From Polyangiaceae bacterium (GTDB lineage: Bacteria > Myxococcota_A > Polyangia > Polyangiales > Polyangiaceae), in the NCBI GenBank assembly GCA_025936115.1, contig JAICTZ010000010.1, positions 62,001 through 126,000 on the forward strand: 64,000 nucleotides of DNA, written 5' to 3'. Numbering within the stretch: the first letter of the stretch is position 1; every line of letters starts with the position of its first letter. The notes under the pieces were generated by a model that saw only the letters and a program-made list of their open reading frames with translations, made no database searches and was not told the DNA's origin. The position numbers and the translations under genes are program-made. Below are positions 1 through 8,416 of the stretch, piece after piece.

Positions 1-437
1 TTCGTGCCCTGGTGCTCGAGCCAGTAATCTTGCAGCCGGCATTCGCCCGCTTGATCGCAGATCGGGCAGTCCACCGGGTGGTTTAGCAGCAGGAGCTCCT
101 GCACCGCCGAGCGAGCACGCGCCGCATGGGCACTCGATTGGTTTTTGACGACGAGGCCGTCCGCTGCGGCGAACTGGCACGCGGGCTGAAGCTTCGGTTT
201 TTTCTGTGGGACGTAGTCGTGCTTTTCGGCGTCCCACTCGAGCACGTCGAGCATCATCGCGGGCCGCCCGGGCGGCGGCTCGATCTCGACCAGGCACATG
301 CGGCAGTTGGCGGCCACGCTGAGGCCGGGGTGCCAGCAGTAATGCGGAATGTCCACGCCGACCCGCTCGGCCGCCCGAATGATGGTGTCACCGGGCTCGA
401 ACGGAATCTCGGCGTCGTCTAGTTTGAAGCTGGGCAT
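1..437 (-). CDS. nuoG: NADH-quinone oxidoreductase subunit G, N-terminal part (cut by window edge)
   Basis: Reading the minus strand from an ATG at 437 gives a protein beginning MPSFKLDDAEIPFEPGDTII, missing from the ORF track because it runs off the window. It has the [2Fe-2S] ferredoxin-like pattern of complex I subunit G (HYCWHPGLSVAANCRMCLVE) followed by the next cluster-binding stretch DCPICDQAGECRLQDY. NuoG carries several Fe-S clusters in the peripheral arm and passes electrons from the flavin subunit toward quinone. About 145 codons are visible. The start is supported by AGG 9 bases upstream and by the family N-terminus. It follows nuoD on the same strand after a 363 bp gap, with no nuoE or nuoF between. 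Confidence 0.93.
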   Translation of the reverse strand, partial: MPSFKLDDAEIPFEPGDTIIRAAERVGVDIPHYCWHPGLSVAANCRMCLVEIEPPPGRPAMMLDVLEWDAEKHDYVPQKKPKLQPACQFAAADGLVVKNQSSAHAARARSAVQELLLLNHPVDCPICDQAGECRLQDYWLEHQGT

Positions 438-539
438 CGCGAAATTACCTAAATCAGGCGTTAGGAAACGAACCGCGCATCGCGTTCGCTCGAACTAGTT
501 CCGTAGGCGCGAACGGCGCGCTCGCGTGAAATTGCATCG

Positions 540-568
540 TCCGAACGAACAGAGAGCTCCGAACGAAC
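540..568. repeat. Direct repeat of 11 bases upstream of nuoG
   Basis: The 11-mer TCCGAACGAAC occurs at 540-550 and again at 558-568, an 18 bp period. On the coding strand of nuoG this reads GTTCGTTCGGA twice, about 100-130 bases upstream of the nuoG start. A helical-phase direct repeat in a gap between two nuo gene blocks could be a regulator site, but no family is recognised. Confidence 0.4.
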
Positions 569-641
569 CCTGAGTGGAGACGCACCGAGCGCTTCTCCAG
601 AACTGACGAACCCCCGTGCACCAGTGAGCCAAACAGCGCGC

Positions 642-658
642 GCGGGGCGAAGCCCCGC
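642..658 (-). terminator. Perfect G+C hairpin after nuoD, possible terminator or attenuator
   Basis: GCGGGGC and GCCCCGC pair perfectly over 7 bp around a 3-base loop (the loop and closing pair read TTCG-like on the minus strand). It lies about 145 bases downstream of the nuoD stop in the nuo direction. No T-tract follows, so it would be a pause or stability hairpin rather than a classical intrinsic terminator. Confidence 0.35.
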
Positions 659-800
659 TGAGACGAGCTCACGGTCTTGGCAGAACAGATCACGATCGGA
701 TCGGAGGCCCCAAGCCAACGCGAGTAGCCGGCGAGACCGGCGCTGGGGCCTTGTCCGGATGGAACCGACGCCAGTCGGCCTACCGGTCACTCCCCCAAAA

Positions 801-2015
801 TCACCGATCACACTCGCCCCCGATCATATTCAAACTCCCGAAACTCGGCACCACGTCGGCCATCATGGCCCCCGTGATCACGCGCTCGAGACCGCCCGTG
901 ATGAAGAAGCAGGGCGGGCGAATGCGCACGCGGTACGGGGTGCCGCTGCCGTCGCTCACGAGGTAGAAGCCGAGCTCGCCGTTGCCGCCCTCCGTGTAGG
1001 AGTAGACCTCGCCCGCGGGGAGCTTCAGGCCCTCCATCACGATCTTGAAGTGCTGAATCGTGCCTTCGATCGTCGAGTACACGTCCGACTTCGGCGGCAG
1101 GATCACGCGCGGATCGGACACGTTGACGGGGCCGGAATCCGCGAGACGCTCGAGACACTGATCGATGATGCGCGCGCACTGCTTGAGCTCCGCGATGCGC
1201 ACCATGAAGCGGTCGAAGCAATCGCCGGTTTGACCGACGGGAACGTCGAACTCGACTTCGCCGTACTTCATGTACGGATGCGACTTGCGGACGTCGTAGG
1301 GCACGCCGCTCGCGCGCAGGCACGGGCCCGTCCAGCCGAGCGAAATCGCTTCGTCGGCAGGCACGATACCGACGCCCTCGAGCCGATCGAGAAAGATTCG
1401 GTTGCCGATCAAGAGGCGCTCGACCTCATCGATGATCCCGAGGATGTGCTTCGTGACGGCCTTCGCCTGCTCTTTGAAGCCCGGCGTCGGAGGCTGCGCC
1501 ATGCCGCCCACGCGGCCGAAGCTGTGCGTGAGACGCGCGCCCGTCTCCTCCTCCATCAGATCCCAGATCATCTCGCGACCTTTGATCATCCAGAGGAACG
1601 GCGTGAACGCTCCGAGCTCCATCGCCATCGCGCCGTCACACGTCAGGTGGTCGGACATGCGCGCGAGCTCGCCGAGCGCCATGCGGTACCACTGGCAGCG
1701 CTCCGGCACCTCGATGCCGAGGAGCTTTTCGCACGCGAGCGCGAACGCCACGTTGTTGAGCATGGGCGAGACGTAGTTGCAGCGGTCGACGTAGGGGAAG
1801 ACCTGCGACCAGTTGCCGCGCTCGCACATCTTCTCGAAACCGCGATGCAGGTAACCGACCTGCACGTCGCAGCGCTCGATCGACTCGCCCGAGAGCTCCA
1901 TCACGATGCGGACGGTGCCGTGCATCGCGGGATGCGCGGGCCCGACGTTCAGCAGCATCGGCTCGGCGGGCAGTTCGATCTCGCTCGGATCCAGCTCTTG
2001 ATCGATGGGTTCCAT
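801..2015 (-). CDS. nuoD: NADH-quinone oxidoreductase subunit D (49 kDa subunit)
   Basis: This 404-residue protein is the complex I quinone-site subunit, on the peripheral arm at the membrane interface. Family landmarks are clear: LNVGPAHPAMHGTVRIVMEL near residue 25, the GYLHRGFEK stretch, SHLTCDGAMAMELGAFTPF around residue 120, and a C-terminal GECDR ending like the usual GEVDR. It is of normal length. Its ATG shares one base with the nuoC stop (TGATG), so the two are translationally coupled. It is the last gene of the nuoABCD block before the 363 bp gap. Confidence 0.97.
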   Translation of the reverse strand: MEPIDQELDPSEIELPAEPMLLNVGPAHPAMHGTVRIVMELSGESIERCDVQVGYLHRGFEKMCERGNWSQVFPYVDRCNYVSPMLNNVAFALACEKLLGIEVPERCQWYRMALGELARMSDHLTCDGAMAMELGAFTPFLWMIKGREMIWDLMEEETGARLTHSFGRVGGMAQPPTPGFKEQAKAVTKHILGIIDEVERLLIGNRIFLDRLEGVGIVPADEAISLGWTGPCLRASGVPYDVRKSHPYMKYGEVEFDVPVGQTGDCFDRFMVRIAELKQCARIIDQCLERLADSGPVNVSDPRVILPPKSDVYSTIEGTIQHFKIVMEGLKLPAGEVYSYTEGGNGELGFYLVSDGSGTPYRVRIRPPCFFITGGLERVITGAMMADVVPSFGSLNMIGGECDR

Positions 2016-2608
2016 CAGTTCACGTCGTCGTCGTCGGTGGAGGGACCTTGCTGGAACGTTTGGCGGCCGAACGGCATGCCTTCGTCGGGGCCGAACGGCG
2101 GGAGCTTCTGCGTGTTCGGCACGTCGAGGTACGGCACGAGCGGCTGAATGCGGTCGGCGGGATAGTCCCTGCGCAGCGGGTGTCCCTCGAACTCAGGGTA
2201 AAGCAGGATGCGACGCAGATCGGGGTGGCCTTTGAAGCGCACGCCGAACATGTCCCAGCACTCGCGCTCGGCCCAGTTCGCGCTCGCCCACAGATCGCTC
2301 ACGGTGTCGATTTCGGCGTTCGTTCCCGCCGCGTCACCGACGCGCGCCTTCAGACGCAAGCGATGGCCCTTCGAAAGCGAATAAAGGTGCACGACCACCT
2401 CGAAGCGCGGAGTGCGATCGGGGAAATCGACGGCCGTCAGATCGGTCAACATGTTCATGTCGGCGCGCGGATCGTCGCGTAAGAAGCGCGCGATGTCCTT
2501 CCAGCGCGGGGCGTACACGACGACCGTGTCATCGCCGCGCTGCGAATGCGACTCGAGCACGTCGGCCGGAAACTTCTGGCGAATCAGATCGATGAGCGCC
2601 TTGGACAT
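2015..2608 (-). CDS. nuoC: NADH-quinone oxidoreductase subunit C (30 kDa subunit)
   Basis: The ORF track runs to 2719, but the family-like start is the ATG at 2608 (MSKALIDLIRQKFP), giving 197 residues; the extra 37 codons would overlap nuoB and look non-native. The C-terminal half carries the 30 kDa subunit signature ERECWDMFGVRFKGHPDLRR and LRRDYP. NuoC is a peripheral-arm subunit that supports NuoD and NuoB. It starts one base after the nuoB stop and overlaps nuoD by one base. C and D are separate here, not fused as in E. coli. Confidence 0.95.
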   Translation of the reverse strand: MSKALIDLIRQKFPADVLESHSQRGDDTVVVYAPRWKDIARFLRDDPRADMNMLTDLTAVDFPDRTPRFEVVVHLYSLSKGHRLRLKARVGDAAGTNAEIDTVSDLWASANWAERECWDMFGVRFKGHPDLRRILLYPEFEGHPLRRDYPADRIQPLVPYLDVPNTQKLPPFGPDEGMPFGRQTFQQGPSTDDDDVN

Positions 2609-2609
2609 C

Positions 2610-3200
2610 TCACACCGGAGTACGCGAGGAGCCGGAACGCCGCAGCTGTACCAGGCCGAGGCTCTGATCCTGCGCCGGATCGGCGCGCGGTTTGACGATG
2701 GCCGGGCGGCGATCGCCACGTTGGATCTTGTCCTGCAAGAGCATCAGGCCGTCGAGCACTGCTTCGGGCCGTGGCGGACAGCCCGGCACGTAGATGTCGC
2801 AAGGGATGATCTTGTCGATGCCGGCGACCGTGGCGTAGTTGTCGTAGAAACCGCCGCACGAGGCGCAGGTCCCGAACGCGAGCACCCACTTCGGCTCCGC
2901 GAGTTGCTCGTAGATGCGCCGGAGCACGGGCGCCTGGCGCTGCACGATCGTGCCGACGACCCAGAGCAAGTCCGACTGCCGGGGCGAAAAGCGCGGCGCT
3001 TCCGAGCCGAAGCGCGAAAAGTCGTAGCGCGGGCTCGAAACCGACATGAACTCCATGCCGCAGCAAGCGGTCACGAAGGGGTACATGAAGAGCGAGTACT
3101 TTTGCGCCCAAGCCAAGAGTGAGTTGAATTGGGTCGTGACGAACCCTTCACCCGCTCCGGACGTGAGCATATCGGGCGAGCCTTCTTTCAGCGCTCCCAT
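2610..3200 (-). CDS. nuoB: NADH-quinone oxidoreductase subunit B (N2 cluster subunit)
   Basis: This subunit holds the terminal [4Fe-4S] cluster N2 that reduces quinone. The tandem-Cys motif VTACCGMEFM, then GTCASCGGFYDNYA and VPGCPPRPEA supply the cluster ligands. The ORF track extends to 3419, but the ATG at 3200 (MGALKEGSPDMLTSG) fits the family, gives 196 residues, and leaves a 13-base overlap with nuoA, as expected in a tight operon. The C-terminal tail after DKIQRGDRRP is short and not recognisably conserved. Confidence 0.96.
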   Translation of the reverse strand: MGALKEGSPDMLTSGAGEGFVTTQFNSLLAWAQKYSLFMYPFVTACCGMEFMSVSSPRYDFSRFGSEAPRFSPRQSDLLWVVGTIVQRQAPVLRRIYEQLAEPKWVLAFGTCASCGGFYDNYATVAGIDKIIPCDIYVPGCPPRPEAVLDGLMLLQDKIQRGDRRPAIVKPRADPAQDQSLGLVQLRRSGSSRTPV

Positions 3201-3547
3201 TCGAGAGCTCCTTTCTTCCAGCAGTAGGCGAGCGCGATGATCAGGGCCGCGATGAAGCCCAGCATCGACGCGAAGCCCGCCCAGCCGAGCCCTTTGAAGA
3301 GCGCGGCCCACGGGTACATGAAGACGACTTCCACGTCGAAGACGACGAAGAGGATGGCCGTCAGGTAGAACTTGACGCTCATCTTGGTCTGGCCGGCACC
3401 GGGCGTGTCGTTGCCGCACTCGAACGGCATGAGCTTTTCAGGCGTCGGGTGCTTCGGACCGACGAACTGTCCGCCGATGAACATCACGCAGGCGATGAGC
3501 CCCACGATGGCGAACATCACGAACATCGGTAGGTAGGTGAAAAACAT
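3188..3547 (-). CDS. nuoA: NADH-quinone oxidoreductase subunit A
   Basis: A 119-residue protein with three predicted membrane spans (residues about 5-30, 60-80 and 88-110) and the family motif KHPTPEKLMPFECGNDTPG, where the Cys sits on the quinone-channel loop. NuoA joins the membrane arm to the peripheral arm. It is the first gene of the nuoABCD block, with a good promoter match 71-100 bases upstream, and overlaps nuoB by 13 bases. Confidence 0.96.
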   Translation of the reverse strand: MFFTYLPMFVMFAIVGLIACVMFIGGQFVGPKHPTPEKLMPFECGNDTPGAGQTKMSVKFYLTAILFVVFDVEVVFMYPWAALFKGLGWAGFASMLGFIAALIIALAYCWKKGALEWER

Positions 3548-3617
3548 CGCTTCCGATCAGCCGCGGCGGTGGCAAGTCCACGAAATTACAGCGGACCTTA
3601 GGACGCCGAGCGCCGCT

Positions 3618-3647
3618 TATCTAGTGCCTGGGGGGTAAGCCTGTCAA
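3618..3647 (-). promoter_or_regulatory. Sigma70-like promoter for nuoABCD
   Basis: On the minus strand a perfect -35 TTGACA (3647-3642) is followed after 18 bases by TAGATA (3623-3618), a moderate -10. It lies 71 bases upstream of the nuoA ATG in the only gap before the operon, so it is the best candidate for its promoter. Confidence 0.5.
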
Positions 3648-3685
3648 ATGCCGCGGCTGGAAGGCGCCCCTAGCGGCGCAGAGCC

Positions 3686-4831
3686 TCATTCGGCGGCAGC
3701 GCTCATGCCCTCTTCCCAGCGGGCGTAGGCTGGTCCGAGGGCTCCCTTGATCTGCTCGACGACGGCCTCGAGCTCGGCCTCGGGAGCCCCGGCGGCGCGC
3801 GCTTCGAGCACGGAGCCGAGGGCGGCGAGTGAGCGGCCGCGCGTCGCGAAGGCCTGCGCGAGCAGCGTCCAAACTCGAGCCGGGCTCGCGCCGAGGTTCG
3901 CACCCCGCCGCAAGGGCCCGATGGCCTCCCCTGCTCGACCATCGCCGAGCATGGCTTCTCCCAAGCGCAAGAAGAGGTCGGGCGCCGCCTCTCCTTCCCC
4001 GGCGTACTGGATGCCGAGCCGCAGGATTTCTTCGCCCTTGATGCCCTCCCCGAGCGCGATGCAAGCGCTGCCGAGCAGGCCGAGACCGCGGGCGATGGTC
4101 GCGCGAGCCTCGGGATTCAAGAGCTGTCCCTCCGGCGTGCGGAGGAAAATTGCGAGCGGAGCCGGCCACGCGCCGAGCAGTTCGAGCACGCGGATCTGGT
4201 CGCCCCGTGCCATGGCCGTCTGTGCCTCGTTCACGCGACTCAGGTCGATGGCGCTGCGCGCGGCGGGACGGCGAACGCGCTCGAGCTCTTCCCGCACGTG
4301 GGTGCGGATCCGTGCCCTAAACGCCGGGAGCGGATACGTTTCTTCGAGGCCGTCGTGGGCGAGCACGATGTTCGTGCCGTCGGCGCCGAGCTTGAGCTCG
4401 CGCAGGGCATAGCCGTAGAGCGGCGCGAGCAGGAGGTAGCGCACGCCGATGTGCAGCTGCACGGCTTCGAGATCGGTCGCGCGCTTGGGGGCGGGGCCGT
4501 GCGGCTCGTCGATCACGAGGGCGTTGACCAGACGATGCCGGAACTCCCCGAGCGTGAGCCGCTGGGGCTCCCCGGCGACCCCTGCCTCCTCGTCGGCGCC
4601 GACGGCAAACTCGACGAGCGTGTTTTCGGGCACGCGGCGGTCGACCGTGAGCGAGGTGATGCGCGCACCCGTGATCATCGCGAACGCGAAGAAACGGGAG
4701 CCGACGATTTCGCACAGCGCCTGGAAGCTGCCGATGCCCTCCCCCACACGCTCGAACCAACCGTCGGTACGAATGGCCTCCAGGGACACGACGAGGGGGC
4801 TCATCGGACGGGTGATGCTCTCATGCGGCAT
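3686..4831 (-). CDS. Hypothetical protein with TPR-like C-terminal half
   Basis: I do not recognise the family. The ORF track starts at 5194, but that would run under mutY; the ATG at 4831 (MPHESITRPMSPLVVSLEAI) gives 381 residues and leaves a 47 bp gap to the divergent mutY. Residues about 60-200 are mixed alpha/beta; from about 230 the sequence is helical with repeated A-x-x-x-L-G patterns (GLLGSACIALGEGIKGEEIL, RLGEAMLGDGRAGEAIGPL) that look like degenerate tetratricopeptide repeats. No signal peptide or membrane span is seen, so a cytoplasmic scaffold-like protein is likely. Confidence 0.7.
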   Translation of the reverse strand: MPHESITRPMSPLVVSLEAIRTDGWFERVGEGIGSFQALCEIVGSRFFAFAMITGARITSLTVDRRVPENTLVEFAVGADEEAGVAGEPQRLTLGEFRHRLVNALVIDEPHGPAPKRATDLEAVQLHIGVRYLLLAPLYGYALRELKLGADGTNIVLAHDGLEETYPLPAFRARIRTHVREELERVRRPAARSAIDLSRVNEAQTAMARGDQIRVLELLGAWPAPLAIFLRTPEGQLLNPEARATIARGLGLLGSACIALGEGIKGEEILRLGIQYAGEGEAAPDLFLRLGEAMLGDGRAGEAIGPLRRGANLGASPARVWTLLAQAFATRGRSLAALGSVLEARAAGAPEAELEAVVEQIKGALGPAYARWEEGMSAAAE

Positions 4832-4878
4832 GGCTTTCCGCCAGGGGTTAAGTTCTAAGGAGAGCGGAGCGTTTTTGT

Positions 4879-6021
4879 TTGGCGGGAAAGCCGAGGCCAG
4901 GCGCGGCACGGTCCGCGACACCGGAGCGGGTTTTGCGTGGGGTGCCTCGCGATCTCGGTTCACGGCTTCTCGTTTGGTACGATCGTAACCGGCGGGCCCT
5001 TCCTTGGCGCAGCACGCGCGATCCTTATGCGATTTGGGTGAGCGAGGTGATGCTGCAGCAAACGCAGGTCGCGACGGTGCTTCGCTATTTTCCGAATTGG
5101 ATGCGCCGCTTTCCGAGCGTGCGCGCCTTGGCGGACGCGCCGGAGGCGGACGTGCTCCACGCCTGGCAGGGGCTCGGCTACTACTCGCGCGCACGCCGGC
5201 TCCATGCCGGAGCCCGTTTTCTCCTCGAGCGACACGCCGGGGAGCTGCCGCGCACTCACGCCGCGTTGCTCGAGCTGCCGGGGATCGGCGCCTATTCGGC
5301 CGGCGCGATCGCCAGCATCGCGTTCGGTGAGAAGAAGCCCCTCGTCGACGGCAACGTCGTGCGCGTCCTCGCGCGCCATTTCGGGTTACGCGGCGATCCG
5401 GGCAAGGGCCCGCTCCGCCGAGCGCTTTGGCAGCTCGCCGGCGAGCTCGTGCCGGAGGACCGCCCGGGGGACTTCAACCAGGCACTGATGGAGCTCGGCG
5501 CGACGGTTTGCACGCCCCGCGCCGCGGCTTGCGGAGCGTGTCCACTGCGAGCGACGTGTGTCGCGCGGCGTGACGGACTCGTCGAAAAGCTGCCGGAGCT
5601 TCCCGCGCGACCGAAGCCGACGCGTGTTCGCGCGGTGGCGGTAGCGGTGCGCGATGGCAAGCGCGTGGTGCTCGTACGGCTACCCGCGTCAGCGCCGCGA
5701 TGGGCCGGGCTCTGGACGTTCCCGCACGTCGAGCTCGAGCCGAACGAAACGCGAGCCGCAGCTGCCGAACGCGCCGTACACGGGGCTCTGGGCGTCAAGG
5801 CGCACATCGGAGTCGAGCTCGCGCGCATCGAGCACACCATCACTCGCTTTCGTATCGCGCTCGAGCTCGTGGAGGCGACGCTGCCCGGCAACGTTCTTCG
5901 TGGGGCGCTACGGGCCGAGCACGTCGTGCGCGCGCTTCCGAGCGAGCTTTCGCGCCATGCGATGCCGGCACCACACCGTAAACTCGCCGTGTGGCTGCTC
6001 GCGAACGGCGGCGCTTCGTGA
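4879..6021 (+). CDS. mutY: A/G-specific adenine DNA glycosylase
   Basis: MutY removes adenine mispaired with 8-oxoguanine. Near residue 45 stands the [17 protein letters not shown] stretch that contains the catalytic Glu; the helix-hairpin-helix [18 protein letters not shown] follows, with the catalytic Asp in [12 protein letters not shown]. The [4Fe-4S] ligands are spaced C-x6-C-x2-C-x5-C ([17 protein letters not shown]). The C-terminal 130 residues form the MutT-like domain that reads 8-oxoG. At 380 residues it is full length; the first 20 residues look non-conserved, so a later start is possible. Its TGA overlaps the next gene, also of the oxidised-guanine pathway. Confidence 0.95.
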   Translation: MAGKPRPGAARSATPERVLRGVPRDLGSRLLVWYDRNRRALPWRSTRDPYAIWVSEVMLQQTQVATVLRYFPNWMRRFPSVRALADAPEADVLHAWQGLGYYSRARRLHAGARFLLERHAGELPRTHAALLELPGIGAYSAGAIASIAFGEKKPLVDGNVVRVLARHFGLRGDPGKGPLRRALWQLAGELVPEDRPGDFNQALMELGATVCTPRAAACGACPLRATCVARRDGLVEKLPELPARPKPTRVRAVAVAVRDGKRVVLVRLPASAPRWAGLWTFPHVELEPNETRAAAAERAVHGALGVKAHIGVELARIEHTITRFRIALELVEATLPGNVLRGALRAEHVVRALPSELSRHAMPAPHRKLAVWLLANGGAS

Positions 6022-6425
6022 CCGAGCGAGCACGCCTCGAGGTGGCGATCGCGCTCGTGTTTCGCGAGGGGCGCCTGCTCGTGACGCGGCGGCGCGCTGA
6101 GACGCACCTTGGCGGCTCGTGGGAGCTACCGGGCGGCAAGCTGCGACCCGCCGAGAGCGCCGAAGCGTGCGCCGTGCGCGAAGTGCGAGAGGAGACGGGG
6201 GTCGTGGCCGTCGCGCGCGGGCGGCGCGAAACGATTGAGTGGGACTACCCGGAGCGGCGCGTTGCGCTGCATCCGGTGGAGTGCGATTGGCTCGAGGGTG
6301 ACGGCGAGCTCCTCGAGGTGAGCGACCTCGCGTGGGTGACGCGCTCCGAGCTCGTCGCGCGCCCATTTCCGCCGGCCAACGCCGCCCTCATTGCCGAGCT
6401 CGGTGCCGATAGGCGCTTGATCTAG
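6018..6425 (+). CDS. mutT: MutT-type Nudix hydrolase (probable 8-oxo-dGTP diphosphatase)
   Basis: A 135-residue Nudix protein with a perfect box, [20 protein letters not shown] followed by ETGV (G-x5-E-x7-REVREETGV). The rest resembles MutT, including [12 protein letters not shown] before the box and a C-terminal [12 protein letters not shown]. The chosen start is GTG at 6018, whose GTGA overlaps the mutY stop by four bases; the ORF track uses an earlier GTG at 5991. Coupling to mutY supports a role in cleaning 8-oxo-dGTP from the nucleotide pool, though Nudix substrates cannot be fixed from sequence alone. Confidence 0.85.
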   Translation: MTERARLEVAIALVFREGRLLVTRRRAETHLGGSWELPGGKLRPAESAEACAVREVREETGVVAVARGRRETIEWDYPERRVALHPVECDWLEGDGELLEVSDLAWVTRSELVARPFPPANAALIAELGADRRLI

Positions 6426-6667
6426 GGCGGCGGTGCAGGCGCGCTGTGCGCCGCGTTCTCGGCCGGGTTTCTCGGCGGTAGGGTGTGAAGCAGCGAATTG
6501 CCGCAGCCGTCTGCCCAGTCGGCGCGGAATGACGCACCCTGTGAGCCGAGGCGACACGCGAGCTCGCCCCGCGGGGCGGAAGCGCACACTCGATGTCACT
6601 TATGGGCCGTTTCGCGCGCCGTTTGCCGCGGTTTGGCCTGGCGCAGCTCTTGCTCACCTTTTCCTAC

Positions 6668-8365
6668 ATGCCGGGCCTTGGCTCGATTCGTTATGCCGCG
6701 TTGGCGCTCCTCTTCGGGTGCGGTGGCATCGACGTAAGCGGCAACCGGGCTTCGGCGGCGCGCGTCCAGGGTGAACGAGCAAGCAGCGACTGCGCGGCGA
6801 TCGTCGAGAGCGGAGCGAACGACCCCGGAACCAATGAGAGCGGCTGCAGCGCACCGCCTGCGGAGGACCACTGCTGGCTCGCCGTGCCGGACGGCGGCTT
6901 CGGCGAACGCGCACTCACGACTCAGGCGAGCGCCTTCACGGCGTCCGTGTCGATCGTGCCTTCCGCTGACGGGATCGACGGCGTCATCGGTCTGTCCGCG
7001 CTGCCAGCGACGACTGCCGGCGATCTGGCGGTCGCCGTGCGCTTCAACGCGGACGGCTCCGTCGATGCTTCGAGCGGCGAGGCATACGCGAGCGTGAATC
7101 CGTTTCGCTATGCCGCAGGCAGCGCCTACCGCGTACTTTTCGTCGTCGACGCGGGCGGGCGCTCCTACTCGGCCTGGGTGAACGGACGGTTGCTCGCGCA
7201 AAACTATGCATTCCGCGGCGAGCCGAGCGCGGCGCTCGCTCGTTTCACGACCGCGGTCAATTCCGGCGCGGGCGCGCTCCGCGCGTGTGATTTCGCGGAC
7301 TCGAGCGACGACCGGCTGTCCTGGCTGCACCACGCCGAGCTCTACGCCGAACCCGGCGGCGACCACGCGCTCGTCGGCCGCGCCGACGGCGGCTTACTGA
7401 TCACGGGCGAAACTGGAACCCAGGTCGTGGACGCGACCGGAGCGGTCGTCACCACCTTCATGCACGGTGGACGCGGCGTTGCGCTGGACGCGGCGAGTGA
7501 CCTCTATCTATTCGGCGAATTCACCGGCAGCTATGACAGCGGTAGCGGCGCGCTCACGAGCGCGGGCGGTGCGGACGTCTTCGTCTCGAAGTACGACGCG
7601 CAGTTCACCCATCTCTATACGCGCAGCCTGGGCGGCGCCGGTGACGACCGGCTCGGCGCATTCGACGTGAACGAAGCAGGCGACTTCGTCGTCGTCGTCG
7701 GTTCGACGTTGATGCGCTTCGACGCCAACGGCGCGCTGCTCTGGACACGTGGCATGACGGACCCACACGGCGTCGTCGCCGTGGACGTAACCGGGACGGC
7801 ATACGTCGCTGAAAACTGCAACGGTGCCCCCGCCTTGACGCTGACGGCACTCGACACGCAGGGCGCAGTGCTTTGGACCGAGAGCGCAGTCGCCGGAAAC
7901 AACGGCACGGCGAGCGTGCTCGCGCTGCGGCCGGTGCCGGGCGGCGGTGTCGCACTGTCGGGCGCAATCTCCGGAACCCTCGAGCTCGGCGGCACACAGC
8001 TCCGCGCCACGCGCACCGACCGCGCGGAGACGTACGTCGTGTGGCTAGATCCGGGCGGCGTGTACCTCGACTCCACGGTGCTCGATCTGACGCCGAACTC
8101 CGGGCTCGGCGTTGACGACAGCGGCACGGCGACGATCGGCGGCTACCGGGCGAACCCCGACACGTACTTGCTCGAACGCATCGAATTCGACGGCAGCAGC
8201 GTGACAGGCGTCACGGAGCTCGGCGGCCACGAGCTCACGCGCGGGCTCTTTCACGGCACTGCGTCGGCGCCGGCCGTCGATCGCGCAGGAAACGCCTACT
8301 GGCCCGTCACGGCGCGCATGCTGCCCGAGCAGTCGGCGCAGTTCCTGCTGAAGGTGGCGCGCTGA
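6668..8365 (+). CDS. Lipoprotein with beta-propeller-like (SBBP-type) repeats
   Basis: The ATG at 6668 places a signal sequence (MPGLGSIRYAALALLFGCGG) just before the protein, with a lipobox-like LFGC; the ORF track starts 25 codons earlier. Residues about 90-210 form a beta-rich domain. After about 230 come repeated blocks of the type GDDRLGAFDVNEAGDFVVVV and YDAQFTHLYTRSLGGAGDD, which match the short propeller (SBBP/delta-60) repeats common in secreted myxobacterial proteins. A surface-anchored binding role is likely, with no enzyme motif. Length about 565 residues. It stands alone, 50 bp from the convergent aceE. Confidence 0.75.
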   Translation: MPGLGSIRYAALALLFGCGGIDVSGNRASAARVQGERASSDCAAIVESGANDPGTNESGCSAPPAEDHCWLAVPDGGFGERALTTQASAFTASVSIVPSADGIDGVIGLSALPATTAGDLAVAVRFNADGSVDASSGEAYASVNPFRYAAGSAYRVLFVVDAGGRSYSAWVNGRLLAQNYAFRGEPSAALARFTTAVNSGAGALRACDFADSSDDRLSWLHHAELYAEPGGDHALVGRADGGLLITGETGTQVVDATGAVVTTFMHGGRGVALDAASDLYLFGEFTGSYDSGSGALTSAGGADVFVSKYDAQFTHLYTRSLGGAGDDRLGAFDVNEAGDFVVVVGSTLMRFDANGALLWTRGMTDPHGVVAVDVTGTAYVAENCNGAPALTLTALDTQGAVLWTESAVAGNNGTASVLALRPVPGGGVALSGAISGTLELGGTQLRATRTDRAETYVVWLDPGGVYLDSTVLDLTPNSGLGVDDSGTATIGGYRANPDTYLLERIEFDGSSVTGVTELGGHELTRGLFHGTASAPAVDRAGNAYWPVTARMLPEQSAQFLLKVAR

Positions 8366-8416
8366 CGCGAGCCACCAAATCTCGACGAGCTCAGCGGGAA
8401 GAACGCGGCCCGGTGC

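Larger units (their letters stand above)
438..800. other. 363 bp intergenic region between nuoD and nuoG
   Basis: No convincing gene lies here. The two ORF-track entries on the minus strand (79 and 116 codons) have no domain-like pattern, and base composition is lower in G+C than the flanking nuo genes. The region holds a perfect short hairpin near 650 and a repeated 11-mer near 540-568, both listed separately. The likely role is the end of the nuoABCD transcript and a new promoter for the nuoG-led transcript; this is inference from position. Confidence 0.6.

Noticed and set aside
454-811. Two minus-strand ORFs (79 and 116 codons) in the nuoD-nuoG gap
   Set aside because: They overlap each other in different frames, cover the hairpin and repeat, and have no family-like pattern.
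624-2147. 507-codon plus-strand ORF
   Set aside because: Complement of nuoD; His/Asp/Arg-rich as expected from an antisense frame of G+C-rich DNA.
6565-6578. 14 bp palindrome CGCCCCGCGGGGCG before the lipoprotein gene
   Set aside because: Perfect but built only of G and C, so it is easily expected by chance in this genome, and it has no partner copy.
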